A stretch of 29,264 nt of DNA, from the NCBI GenBank assembly GCA_016212735.1, contig JACRDZ010000224.1:1-29264 (forward strand), in the 5' to 3' direction. This DNA comes from Candidatus Firestoneibacteriota bacterium (GTDB lineage Bacteria > JACRDZ01). The notes under the pieces are model-generated. The model was not told the origin of the DNA, did no database searches, and saw nothing but the letters and a program-made list of their open reading frames with translations. Below, one piece after another: positions 7,222 to 15,431 of this stretch (its first letter is position 1; every line of letters starts with the position of its first letter). The position numbers and the translations under genes are program-made.

Positions 7222-8211
7222 ATGGGAGAAAGCAGAATTGTATATTATAAGCTATTATCTTGTTTTATAATATTTTTAATATTTATTTTTCTAGCTCAAA
7301 ATATACATGCTGTAAGTAAAGATACTGTTTTAGCTGCATCCCGGAAAGTTACTGTTGTTACACGAATAAAAGCTGAAGAACGCGGAGCCCCATCAAAATT
7401 TTATGACCCACGAGCATTTTATGTAGATAAAGAAAGTGATATTTTATATGTAATTGTCGGACCAAGTGGACCTATCTATAAATTTGATATAAAAAATGAA
7501 TACAAATTCATTGAAGAAATTGGAAAAGATGTCAAATTTTCCTATTTATTGGATATAAACGTTAAAAAAAATGGTGATGTTTATGCAGTAGATGCAGATG
7601 AAAATAATATAGTTGTATTTAATTCTCAAGGTGAAATAAAACAGATAATTAAAGCAAAAGATAATCGAAAAGACAAAACAAGACAAAAGGGTGTTATGTT
7701 TATTGACTTTAATCAGAACGGAGATATATTTCTGACAGATATGGGAGGGCATGGGATTCAGGTTTTAGATGAGGACGGGAATTATTTATATGAAATTGTT
7801 AAAGCCAGAGAAGGAGAAGATGAGTTTGGATTCCCTGCTATTTCTCAATTGAGATTAAACAGCAAAGACGAAGTTTTTGTTCTTGATAAACTTATGGCAA
7901 AAATAGTTAAATTTAATACAAAAGGAAAGACATTAGCTCTTTTTGGGGGACGGGGAGATATTGCCGGTACTTTTGTTGATCCGGCAGGAATTACAATTGA
8001 CAACAAAGACAGAGTATATATTGTAGAGCTTTTAACAGGTACTATTCAGGTGTTTGATAGAGACGGGAATTTTTTATATGTACTTGTGAATGAAGAAGGG
8101 AAAAGATTGATTTTAAGATCTCCATCATATTTAAATGTTGATATAACGGGGACAATTTATGTCCTTGAAAGAATGGATAATAGAATAACTGTTTTAAAAT
8201 TTATAGATTAA
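7222..8211 (+). CDS. Secreted NHL-repeat beta-propeller protein (copy 1)
   Basis: This encodes 329 residues. The signal peptide ends near residue 30 (IHA-VS). The rest is a run of about six NHL blades, each with a hydrophobic strand, D.....YV.D and V..F...G; examples are VYAVDADENNIVVFNSQG, IFLTDMGGHGIQVLDEDG, VFVLDKLMAKIVKFNTKG and VYIVELLTGTIQVFDRDG. The blade GGRGDIAGTFVDPAG is shared with both other NHL proteins here. NHL propellers usually bind proteins, nucleic acids or carbohydrates; a secreted one beside cytochromes is more likely a scaffold or docking protein (inference). GAGGAG precedes the ATG. The stop is 15 nt from the next NHL gene, so they form one unit with the 14-heme gene downstream. 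Confidence 0.9.
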   Translation: MGESRIVYYKLLSCFIIFLIFIFLAQNIHAVSKDTVLAASRKVTVVTRIKAEERGAPSKFYDPRAFYVDKESDILYVIVGPSGPIYKFDIKNEYKFIEEIGKDVKFSYLLDINVKKNGDVYAVDADENNIVVFNSQGEIKQIIKAKDNRKDKTRQKGVMFIDFNQNGDIFLTDMGGHGIQVLDEDGNYLYEIVKAREGEDEFGFPAISQLRLNSKDEVFVLDKLMAKIVKFNTKGKTLALFGGRGDIAGTFVDPAGITIDNKDRVYIVELLTGTIQVFDRDGNFLYVLVNEEGKRLILRSPSYLNVDITGTIYVLERMDNRITVLKFID

Positions 8212-8226
8212 TAGGGGGAAAAATTC

Positions 8227-9207
8227 ATGAAAAGAATTAAATCCAAATGGATAATAGTAAGTATTATAGGAATTCTATTTGCAGTTAGTTCATTAAAAGA
8301 GATAAGTGCTGCAGAAAAAGTAAAAATGACTGTCAGTTCACGTAAAGTAAAATTAGTTAAAAGGATTCACGGTAAAGATGTTGGTGGACCTCAGAATTTT
8401 AAAAATACTTTTGTTATAAATATTGACCGCGAAAGAAGTGTTTTATATGTTGGAGAGGCAGAAGGCCCAATATTTAGATTTGATATCCGTGATAATTTTA
8501 AATTTCTTGATGTATTAGCAGATGGAGTAAGAATTAAATATCTATTGGATATTAATCTTGACAGAAATGGCAATATATTTGTATTGGATGGCAGATTAAA
8601 TTTAATATATGTTTTTGATAATCAGGGAACTTTAAAGCAGACTATAAAACCAAGGGATAGCCGTGCTCCAGGTACACAACTAGGAATAGTTTCTCTTGCT
8701 TTCAGCAGTAAAGGAGATATGTATGTAGGAGACAAAGGAGGAAATGGAATTCAGGTTCTTGACTGGGAAGGGAATTATCTTTATCAGATAAAAAAAGCGC
8801 ATCTGGATCAATTAGATTTTGGTTTCCCAAGTATTTCCTCAATAAGAGTAAACAGCCAGGATGAAATTTATTTATTTGATAATCTTATTTCAAGAATTAT
8901 TAAATTTAATTTAAAAGGTAAAACACTCGCAGTATTTGGCGGAAGAGGAGATGTTGCAGGTAAATTTATGGATGCAACAGATATGACAATAGATAATAAA
9001 GACAGAGTATATGTTATTGAATCTATGACAGGAACTGTTCAGGTTTTTGATAAAGATGGGAATTTTTTACATATTCTTGTTGATGAAAATGGAGAGCGTT
9101 TAATTCTGATTAATCCTTCGAGAATAGTACTTGATGAAACAGGTCGTTTGGTATTTGTTATGGAGAGATTTCAAGGACGAGTATCAATATTTCAATTTGT
9201 AGACTAG
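8227..9207 (+). CDS. Secreted NHL-repeat beta-propeller protein (copy 2)
   Basis: This encodes 326 residues. The signal peptide ends near residue 28 (ISA-AE). It is clearly a tandem duplicate of the preceding gene: many blocks align without gaps, for example IKYLLDINLDRNGNIFVLDG, GGNGIQVLDWEGNYLYQI, GKTLAVFGGRGDVAGKF and GTVQVFDKDGNFLHILVDE. About six NHL blades make one propeller. It has no Cys and no heme motif, so it cannot itself carry electrons through heme. GGGGG lies about 8 nt before the ATG. A 189-nt gap with a weak AT hairpin separates it from the 14-heme cytochrome gene. Keeping two adjacent diverged copies suggests different partners or a heterodimer (inference). Confidence 0.9.
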   Translation: MKRIKSKWIIVSIIGILFAVSSLKEISAAEKVKMTVSSRKVKLVKRIHGKDVGGPQNFKNTFVINIDRERSVLYVGEAEGPIFRFDIRDNFKFLDVLADGVRIKYLLDINLDRNGNIFVLDGRLNLIYVFDNQGTLKQTIKPRDSRAPGTQLGIVSLAFSSKGDMYVGDKGGNGIQVLDWEGNYLYQIKKAHLDQLDFGFPSISSIRVNSQDEIYLFDNLISRIIKFNLKGKTLAVFGGRGDVAGKFMDATDMTIDNKDRVYVIESMTGTVQVFDKDGNFLHILVDENGERLILINPSRIVLDETGRLVFVMERFQGRVSIFQFVD

Positions 9208-9211
9208 GATT

Positions 9212-9240
9212 AAATATTATTAAAAATAATATTTGTTTTT
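9212..9240 (+). terminator. Possible AT-only terminator after the NHL pair
   Basis: The perfect 10-bp arms AAATATTATT (9212-9221) and AATAATATTT (9225-9234) flank a 3-nt loop and are followed by GTTTTT. The stem contains only A-T pairs, so it would be weak. The gap to 9396 has a TATAAT at 9351-9356 but no good -35, so I cannot name a promoter there. Confidence 0.4.
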
Positions 9241-9396
9241 CAAATTAAAACGTGCTAATCTTTCTATAAAGATATGACGTAAATATTATATTAAAAAGAA
9301 ATAAATTTTATTAATGAAAGGAGTGGATATTTAGTTTATTATATAAATTGTATAATGATATAAATGCCTTTTGTTTAATATTTAGGAGGAGAGATT

Positions 9397-12300
9397 ATGA
9401 AAAATAAAACAGGAAAAATATTTATTATGTTCTGGACAATACTTTTTCTTATTTCTTTAGCTTATGTTTTTGTCCATGCAGCAGGTGTTGTTGATTCAGG
9501 GCACAATATTTTAAAACAGGATAATAAAGGTGACTTTATGCTTGAGGCTCTGGAAGGTAAAGCAGGAGTTTGTTCTTTCTGTCATTTACCTCATTCATCA
9601 ACAGGTCATATGGACGTTGGTATAGCTTCAGGAGCTATTGATAGTACTAAATGGGGCGCTGTTGGTCATGTATGTAAAAAATGCCATGGAAAAGAAGTCC
9701 CTGTCGGAGAGGCGCCTACTTTATCACTGGGTATTTTTACTCCTCCTGGCGACTATACAAAGGTTCAACAGCAGCATCCACTGCTTTATAATACAACAGA
9801 TCCTTTTGGTACAACAGGTACACGTCAATGGATGTCAGGATGGCCTGGTGCTGGCAGAGACCATAAAGGCTTTAACGAAATTCGTATGGCAATTGAATGT
9901 ACTTCATGTCATAATGTTCATGCTGTTACGCCTGGAACAGATTTTGACATTAATAGGGCAACATATAATGGTACTGGAGCAAGCGGAGAATTTTTACGCA
10001 TAAAACCATTTGACTCTACAAAACCATTGGGAGACACAACTGTTTATGACCCGATTACAGGTAAAGGTGCAAAACAGATATTCTGCGAATATTGTCATAC
10101 CAGAAGATCTCAGATGGGGTGGGCTACATATAATTTTAATGTTTATGATGGTGACAGTACAGCTACTCATCCTGTAGGTGTTCCTCAGTATGGCGTACAA
10201 ACTGATAATGATTCAACCATAAGACGTGTTTATGACAGAGGTCGCGGATGGGATTCAAGTATTGTTGTTGAACCAGGCTTTACAGTAGGGATAACACCAC
10301 ATACAGAAGATTCAACAGCAGCACATATGGGCGGTGGTGATCATAAAATGGGTTATGAAACAACAAATCCGGAACTCGGGATTGTAATATGTCAGACCTG
10401 TCATAAACCGCATTTTGGAAAAGATCCTGGGCAGTCTCATGATGGAGTTTACAGGTTGAGACTGGATGGTGAACAACCTGCAAGCCAGGATGTAGAAAAT
10501 GTGTTATGGGAAGATGATAGTACGATTCCGGATCTATTAGTATTTGATAACAGAGGAAAGTTTGAAACATCAGCACCTTTAGGCGGAGCACAGAAAGGGT
10601 TTAATGTTCTTTGTGAAAAATGTCATTCTTATGCACCATTTTTAAGTGTTTCTGCTAAAGACCCAGTTACAGGAGATAGAGAATTTCATAAAGGACATCC
10701 ATTAAGACATCATAAATATGAAAGCGGTAATTATAATCATGACAGCAATTGGGAAAGTGTAGCTATGTATTCAGGCGGTTCATGTTTTGACGATGATGAT
10801 AAATATGAATCTCCGTCAATAACTATTCCTGCAAATTGGCCTACAGGCGGTGTAAAACCCGGAGATCATAAATTAGTTTGTTTAACATGTCATGATGTAC
10901 ATGGAGCAAGACCAAGAACATCTCTTTTAAGAAAGATCCCGATTTGTAAGGAATGTCATAAAGGACCTCTAAGAAAGTTAGGTATTACACATCCAGTTAA
11001 CGTAAGCCTTAAAACTCCTGATAATGGATGTACATGGCCTGATCAGGCGGCACTTACTTTATTTACACCTCAAATGTTTGATACAACAGAAAATAAAGTA
11101 AAAGTAATCAGAGCAAGTGTTCCAGTGTATCCAATATTAGGATATAAAGTTACTGATTCATATGATGTATTGCGCGGTTATATGGTAAATAATCCGGATA
11201 TTGTAAAAATTCAATGTGAAACCTGTCATAATTGGGCAGATGGTAATATACATTATGATGTTTCAAGGCGCAGAGATCCGCAAATGGAAGTTGATCCATC
11301 AAGCAGGACACGTTATTTAAAAAATGATGTGGATATCAAGGGTTCAGTTGTTCTACATAAAACAGATGAAGACCCAAATGCAAATTCAGAGCTATGTGTT
11401 TCATGTCATACTATGGATAATTTTAGATATCAGCCGGATCTCAGTAATGTATCCTATGGTTTTATGAATCATTCAACTTTGGGAGCAAAATTCATTGGAG
11501 CAAATCCTTCACCCTGGATAATGGAATACCCAAGTGCATATACAGGAACAAATTTAGTCCCAAAAGATGCAGAAGATGTAATGGAAACTACAAGATTAAG
11601 CAGATTAGGGACTCATGCAACTGGATTTAGAGTTGCAATTGAAGATGATGCAGAGGGTATTGGACATATGCCAAGAGCTGATTGGGTATATTATGCAAAA
11701 TGGGGTGGAGATACAACATTTAGTGCACCGAATTTGGACCCATTATTTTCTGGTACAGGAAACGATCTTCCATGTAATCGCATGCTGTCAGGCAAGAGAT
11801 CAAAATGGGGTGAATTGTTTGATACATTTACAGATAAAGAAGGTCGTAAACCGTATGCAGCGATTATATGTCAATCATGTCATACTCCGCATAATGCAGC
11901 AGCAGGATTAGTTGAATATAACACAGGTGCTGGCAGCAAAGAAGCAAGTCCGCATACTGCCTTACTTGTTGCTACTCAAGCAGAATCATTTATGTGCCGT
12001 GTATGTCATTTAAGAGGCGGTGGATTTGTACATCCGCTTAATAGACCTTCGTATCCTGGTCCTGATCCTATAGCTACTAAATATATAAGCGGCAGAGATG
12101 TACCTCTTGCCAGTTATATGGATAGTCTGGATTATTCAGGCGGTCAACGCTTAAAAGGTATGAGAAAAAGTGATGTACCGCATGTTCTGCTTCTTACATT
12201 AGATCAGGAAACAACAAGAGCAAAAGATGAAAATATTCCAAAATCACAGGCAATTTATCTCAGAGATACAACTAACAAAGTTGATACTACTCAAAATAGA

Positions 12301-12681
12301 GATCCTGGTGGATCAAAATGGGCTGTTACAATAAATAATGGGCCAAAACCACCAGCTAATTATCCTCGTAAAGGCGGAAGCTTAAGCAATTGGCCTGGCA
12401 GTAGTAACAGGAAAGCCGGCTGGCCGGGAACGGATGTAGGAATAGACACAACAGCTTCTGGTTCATGGTCAGACAGAAGTATGCTGGTATGTGATTCATG
12501 TCATGCACCGCATGCAGCAGGTACTCCTGGTGGTACATATTGTCTGGAAGCAAATGATTCTTCTGTTCCAGGGAAAAAAGTTGGTGAATTAATTGGAGAT
12601 ACAAATGATCCTGGAATGGGTGCAGCTCAGCCTAGTGATATGAATGATAATCCAACTTGTCTTTTATGTCATCCGCAATAA
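9397..12681 (+). CDS. Giant secreted 14-heme c-type cytochrome (paralogue A)
   Basis: This encodes 1094 residues. The signal peptide ends near residue 28-29 (VHAA-G); the mature start is DSGHNILKQ. There are 14 CxxCH motifs from residue 59 to 1092, about one per 75 residues, far sparser than most multiheme cytochromes, so much of the protein is non-heme domain. All 14 sites match in order those of the proteins at 15432 and 24007. Several motifs are followed by a second His (CHLPH, CHNVH, CHKPH, CHDVH, CHTPH, CHAPH), plausible distal ligands. A conserved non-heme block at 11497-11616 reads GANPSPWI...RLGTH. It is rich in D-[S/T]-T triplets (12). AGGAGGAG precedes the ATG. The likely role is a surface electron conduit or terminal reductase; the substrate is unknown. 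Confidence 0.92.
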   Translation: MKNKTGKIFIMFWTILFLISLAYVFVHAAGVVDSGHNILKQDNKGDFMLEALEGKAGVCSFCHLPHSSTGHMDVGIASGAIDSTKWGAVGHVCKKCHGKEVPVGEAPTLSLGIFTPPGDYTKVQQQHPLLYNTTDPFGTTGTRQWMSGWPGAGRDHKGFNEIRMAIECTSCHNVHAVTPGTDFDINRATYNGTGASGEFLRIKPFDSTKPLGDTTVYDPITGKGAKQIFCEYCHTRRSQMGWATYNFNVYDGDSTATHPVGVPQYGVQTDNDSTIRRVYDRGRGWDSSIVVEPGFTVGITPHTEDSTAAHMGGGDHKMGYETTNPELGIVICQTCHKPHFGKDPGQSHDGVYRLRLDGEQPASQDVENVLWEDDSTIPDLLVFDNRGKFETSAPLGGAQKGFNVLCEKCHSYAPFLSVSAKDPVTGDREFHKGHPLRHHKYESGNYNHDSNWESVAMYSGGSCFDDDDKYESPSITIPANWPTGGVKPGDHKLVCLTCHDVHGARPRTSLLRKIPICKECHKGPLRKLGITHPVNVSLKTPDNGCTWPDQAALTLFTPQMFDTTENKVKVIRASVPVYPILGYKVTDSYDVLRGYMVNNPDIVKIQCETCHNWADGNIHYDVSRRRDPQMEVDPSSRTRYLKNDVDIKGSVVLHKTDEDPNANSELCVSCHTMDNFRYQPDLSNVSYGFMNHSTLGAKFIGANPSPWIMEYPSAYTGTNLVPKDAEDVMETTRLSRLGTHATGFRVAIEDDAEGIGHMPRADWVYYAKWGGDTTFSAPNLDPLFSGTGNDLPCNRMLSGKRSKWGELFDTFTDKEGRKPYAAIICQSCHTPHNAAAGLVEYNTGAGSKEASPHTALLVATQAESFMCRVCHLRGGGFVHPLNRPSYPGPDPIATKYISGRDVPLASYMDSLDYSGGQRLKGMRKSDVPHVLLLTLDQETTRAKDENIPKSQAIYLRDTTNKVDTTQNRDPGGSKWAVTINNGPKPPANYPRKGGSLSNWPGSSNRKAGWPGTDVGIDTTASGSWSDRSMLVCDSCHAPHAAGTPGGTYCLEANDSSVPGKKVGELIGDTNDPGMGAAQPSDMNDNPTCLLCHPQ

Positions 12682-12700
12682 TAATGTAATTTTATAAATA

Positions 12701-12732
12701 AAAAGGTCAGGGAAAATATCCCTGACCTTTTT
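12701..12732 (+). terminator. Strong rho-independent terminator after paralogue A
   Basis: A perfect 13-bp stem (12701-12713, AAAAGGTCAGGGA, with 12719-12731) has a 5-nt loop and ends in a T-run. Only 46 nt, including the Shine-Dalgarno, separate it from the next start codon. Confidence 0.9.
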
Positions 12733-12778
12733 ATAAACTATGCTTATTTAAAAAATCAAAGAAAGGAGAAAAGTAGGA

Positions 12779-14323
12779 ATGCTAAAAAGGGGTTTTAAAA
12801 TTGCAGTTGTAATTATTATTACTTTCTTTATTGGAAGCTTATATAAATCTGTTTTTGCTGAAGAAGAATTTTTTATGCCAAATATGCATATGCAGTTAGG
12901 CTGTGAATCCTGTCATCAAACTCCGGCAACAGTTGGTGTTGATACGCGTGAGAGTGTAAAACTGACATCTCCAAATAACGATGTAATTCTTTTATGTGAA
13001 TTGTGTCATCCTAATCAGGAAGCACATCCTAATGGTGTTTCCCCTAATATATCAAATATGAAAGTCCCGGATTATCTGCCTCTTGGCGTAAAAGGCGGTC
13101 CAAATGAAAATAAACTGATTTGTACTACATGTCATGATATTCATGCAGAATTCTCAAGCGGTAAACTTCTACGCGGTTTTCCGCAGAAAAAAGGTGAAAG
13201 AGGACGTTATGTTCAAAAAATAGATTTATGCAAGGATTGCCATGGAGCAGATTTATTAAAAAGGTCTCCTCATAAAGGAGATGACAAATCATGTTCTTTT
13301 TGTCATGGAGTTGATCCGAAAAAAGAAGAAAAAGCTTCAACAATTAAAATGGATATAATTTCTTTATGTAATTTCTGCCATGTTTCTGAAAGAATACCTC
13401 ATTATTTAAAATTCAGGGATTTGTTTACTGATAAAGACATAAAAGAAGATTTAAAGAAAATGACATTACCTTTATCAAAAGATAAAAAACTGACCTGTGC
13501 AACGTGTCATAATCCTCATGGAAATGAAAATCCAAAAAGGCATTATTTAAGAGAAGAATTAATACTTATTGCCGGGAAATCAAATAAAATTAATCCTCAC
13601 TGGACTGATATTTTTTGCCCTTCCTGTCATGAAGGAAATCAAGAAAAAGGGAAAGAGGCAATTTTTAAATTTAATAATAACACGGATAAAACATGTATGT
13701 GGTGTCATCAGGATGACGAAGGTGCATCTCTACATCCATACAGTATTCCTGCTAAAGATAGTAATTTTACAAAAATTCAAAGGGATAAAATGAAAATTGT
13801 AAATGATACAATTTCCTGTATTACATGTCATGCAAAAGACTGCGAAAAAAAAGCTATAGAAACAGGTAAAAATTTCTTACGCAGCGCACCATATGAATAC
13901 AGAAATACTATATGTTTCAATTGTCATATTTTAGAAATATTTAAAAAGATTAATCCTCATCGGCAGAAAGATATGCAGGGGAAAGTTGATTATGAAGCAT
14001 GTAAACACTGTCATGTAGGTATTCCAGATGAAGAAAAGAAAGAAAATCTTGGATTAAAAGGCAAAGAGCTTTTTTTATGTTTACGCTGTCATCCTGACAG
14101 ACCTCATCCTGGAACAGATATAAAAACCGGTCAGGGGATAGAACATATGATAGTACCAAAAGAAGTTCCAAATAAAATGGTTATTCCAAAAGATATGCCT
14201 CTGGATAAAAAAGGAAGAATAATGTGCGGATCTTGTCATCCAAGTCATTTACCGGGAATTACAAGCAAAACACAAAAAGTCCGTATGCAAAATGAATGTA
14301 CTGATTGTCATATAGGGATTTAA
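12779..14323 (+). CDS. Secreted 15-heme c-type cytochrome
   Basis: This encodes 514 residues. The signal peptide ends near residue 28 (VFA-EE). There are 15 CxxCH motifs from residue 42 to 511, about one per 31 residues: CESCH, CELCH, CTTCH, CKDCH, CSFCH, CNFCH, CATCH, CPSCH, CMWCH, CITCH, CFNCH, CKHCH, CLRCH, CGSCH, CTDCH. It has neither the Ig-like domain nor the HGPV units of the first cytochrome group, and it is not one of the 14-heme giants. The region between hemes is Lys-rich, so the protein should be basic. It is downstream of paralogue A and bounded by terminators on both sides. AGGAG lies 10 nt before the ATG. It could be the soluble shuttle feeding the giant cytochrome (inference). 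Confidence 0.9.
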   Translation: MLKRGFKIAVVIIITFFIGSLYKSVFAEEEFFMPNMHMQLGCESCHQTPATVGVDTRESVKLTSPNNDVILLCELCHPNQEAHPNGVSPNISNMKVPDYLPLGVKGGPNENKLICTTCHDIHAEFSSGKLLRGFPQKKGERGRYVQKIDLCKDCHGADLLKRSPHKGDDKSCSFCHGVDPKKEEKASTIKMDIISLCNFCHVSERIPHYLKFRDLFTDKDIKEDLKKMTLPLSKDKKLTCATCHNPHGNENPKRHYLREELILIAGKSNKINPHWTDIFCPSCHEGNQEKGKEAIFKFNNNTDKTCMWCHQDDEGASLHPYSIPAKDSNFTKIQRDKMKIVNDTISCITCHAKDCEKKAIETGKNFLRSAPYEYRNTICFNCHILEIFKKINPHRQKDMQGKVDYEACKHCHVGIPDEEKKENLGLKGKELFLCLRCHPDRPHPGTDIKTGQGIEHMIVPKEVPNKMVIPKDMPLDKKGRIMCGSCHPSHLPGITSKTQKVRMQNECTDCHIGI

Positions 14324-14350
14324 TGATTGAAATAATTATTACAAAAAATT

Positions 14351-14396
14351 AAAGTGGTAAGATAGGGTCTTTAGCCTTATTTTACCACTTTTTGTT
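14351..14396 (+). terminator. Rho-independent terminator after the 15-heme cytochrome
   Basis: AAAGTGGTAA (14351-14360) pairs with TTACCACTTT (14382-14391). The stem continues inward through G-T wobbles (GATAGGG with CCTTATT) to loop TCTTTAG, and TTTTTG follows. The next ATG is only about 35 nt on, so no separate promoter fits after it. Confidence 0.85.
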
Positions 14397-14431
14397 TAAT
14401 TAGATAAGTAAAAGAAGGGTGGAATTTTAAG

Positions 14432-15349
14432 ATGAAGCTAAGAAAAAAAATATTTTTGTTTTGCATGTTTATATTAATTATTGGGTGCAGTCATAAACAA
14501 AAAGGTGTTGATCCTAAAGTAATTGAAGAAAATATTAAAAAAGGTATGAAACTGCTGATTTTAAGAAATTATAATGCTTCAAAAAAAGAGTTTCAGCTAA
14601 TCCTTAAAGAATCTCCGCGTAATATTGAAGCCCATTACTATTTAGCTATAAATAATATTTATTTAAAGAATATGGATGATGCATATGTGAATTTAAGAAC
14701 AGTTTTAGAACTTAACCCGGAATATGATCTTGGTGAAGGAATAGAAATAACATTAATAAGATATATGTTTACAAGAGGTGAATATAATAAATTAGAAAAA
14801 GAAATCAACAAATTCTACAGATTATATCCTGCAAATTCTCTTAACGGTGGTTTTTTTCTGCGTGTTGCAGATGTTTACAGAGATAAAGGTGAATTTGATG
14901 AAGCATTAGAACAATATAAAAAAGTTGTTAATGATTTTCCTGATACTGCATATAAAAGGACAGCAGAAGAAATGATAAAGTTTATAGAAGATAACTCTGA
15001 TTTTAACAGGGAACCATTAAAATTATTTGCTATTGCAAAAAGTAAGCATGTAATAGATGATACTTTAGAGCTTTTTCGCGAACTTGTTGCTAAATATCCA
15101 AAAGCTAGAATTATTCCTCTGGTTAAAATGGAAATTGCTTTATGTTATGATCACGGGCGGATGAATCTTTTTGAAAGCGCTATAGTATATTATCAGGAAT
15201 TGATAGATGAATACCCTGGTACAGAGTTCGCTCTAATGGGGTTAAAGAATAAAAAAAGAATTGAGCAGATTTTTGGTCAGAAAGTTCTATCTCGTGCTCA
15301 TAAAAAAGAATTTGAGAAAAATTTAAAGAAATCCAGCGGGCAAAAATAA
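14432..15349 (+). CDS. TPR-containing lipoprotein
   Basis: This encodes 305 residues. The lipobox IIGC has the lipidated Cys at residue 19, and Ser at +2 fits outer-membrane sorting by the rule known from E. coli. The mature part is helical with TPRs: residues about 30-105 (KGMKLLILRNYNASKKEF, EAHYYLAINNIYLK), a clear one near 145-175 (ADVYRDKGEFDEALEQYKKVVNDFPDTAY), and another near 235-275 (CYDHGRMNLFESAIVYYQELIDEYPGTEF). The repeat style resembles BamD/YbgF periplasmic TPR proteins, which hold partner proteins. It lies between two giant cytochrome genes, so a role in assembling or tethering them is plausible (inference). GGTGG lies about 11 nt before the ATG, a rather long spacing. No Cys beyond the signal and lipobox, apart from one near residue 240. 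Confidence 0.85.
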   Translation: MKLRKKIFLFCMFILIIGCSHKQKGVDPKVIEENIKKGMKLLILRNYNASKKEFQLILKESPRNIEAHYYLAINNIYLKNMDDAYVNLRTVLELNPEYDLGEGIEITLIRYMFTRGEYNKLEKEINKFYRLYPANSLNGGFFLRVADVYRDKGEFDEALEQYKKVVNDFPDTAYKRTAEEMIKFIEDNSDFNREPLKLFAIAKSKHVIDDTLELFRELVAKYPKARIIPLVKMEIALCYDHGRMNLFESAIVYYQELIDEYPGTEFALMGLKNKKRIEQIFGQKVLSRAHKKEFEKNLKKSSGQK

Positions 15350-15350
15350 C

Positions 15351-15379
15351 TTGACAAGAAAACCCAAATGCAGTATATT
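15351..15379 (+). promoter_or_regulatory. Sigma-70-type promoter for giant cytochrome B
   Basis: -35 TTGACA at 15351-15356 and -10 TATATT at 15374-15379 are separated by 17 bp. The -35 begins two bases after the stop codon of the TPR lipoprotein gene. The leader to the ATG at 15432 is about 45 nt. Confidence 0.7.
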
Positions 15380-15431
15380 ATTGTAAATTTTTGATTTGTC
15401 TTTAGGAATATAGAGCCTCTGGGAGAAGGAT

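Noticed and set aside
7936..7980. RGD in the NHL blades as a cell-adhesion motif
   Set aside because: GGRGD sits in a conserved NHL turn in all three copies and is better explained by the propeller fold.
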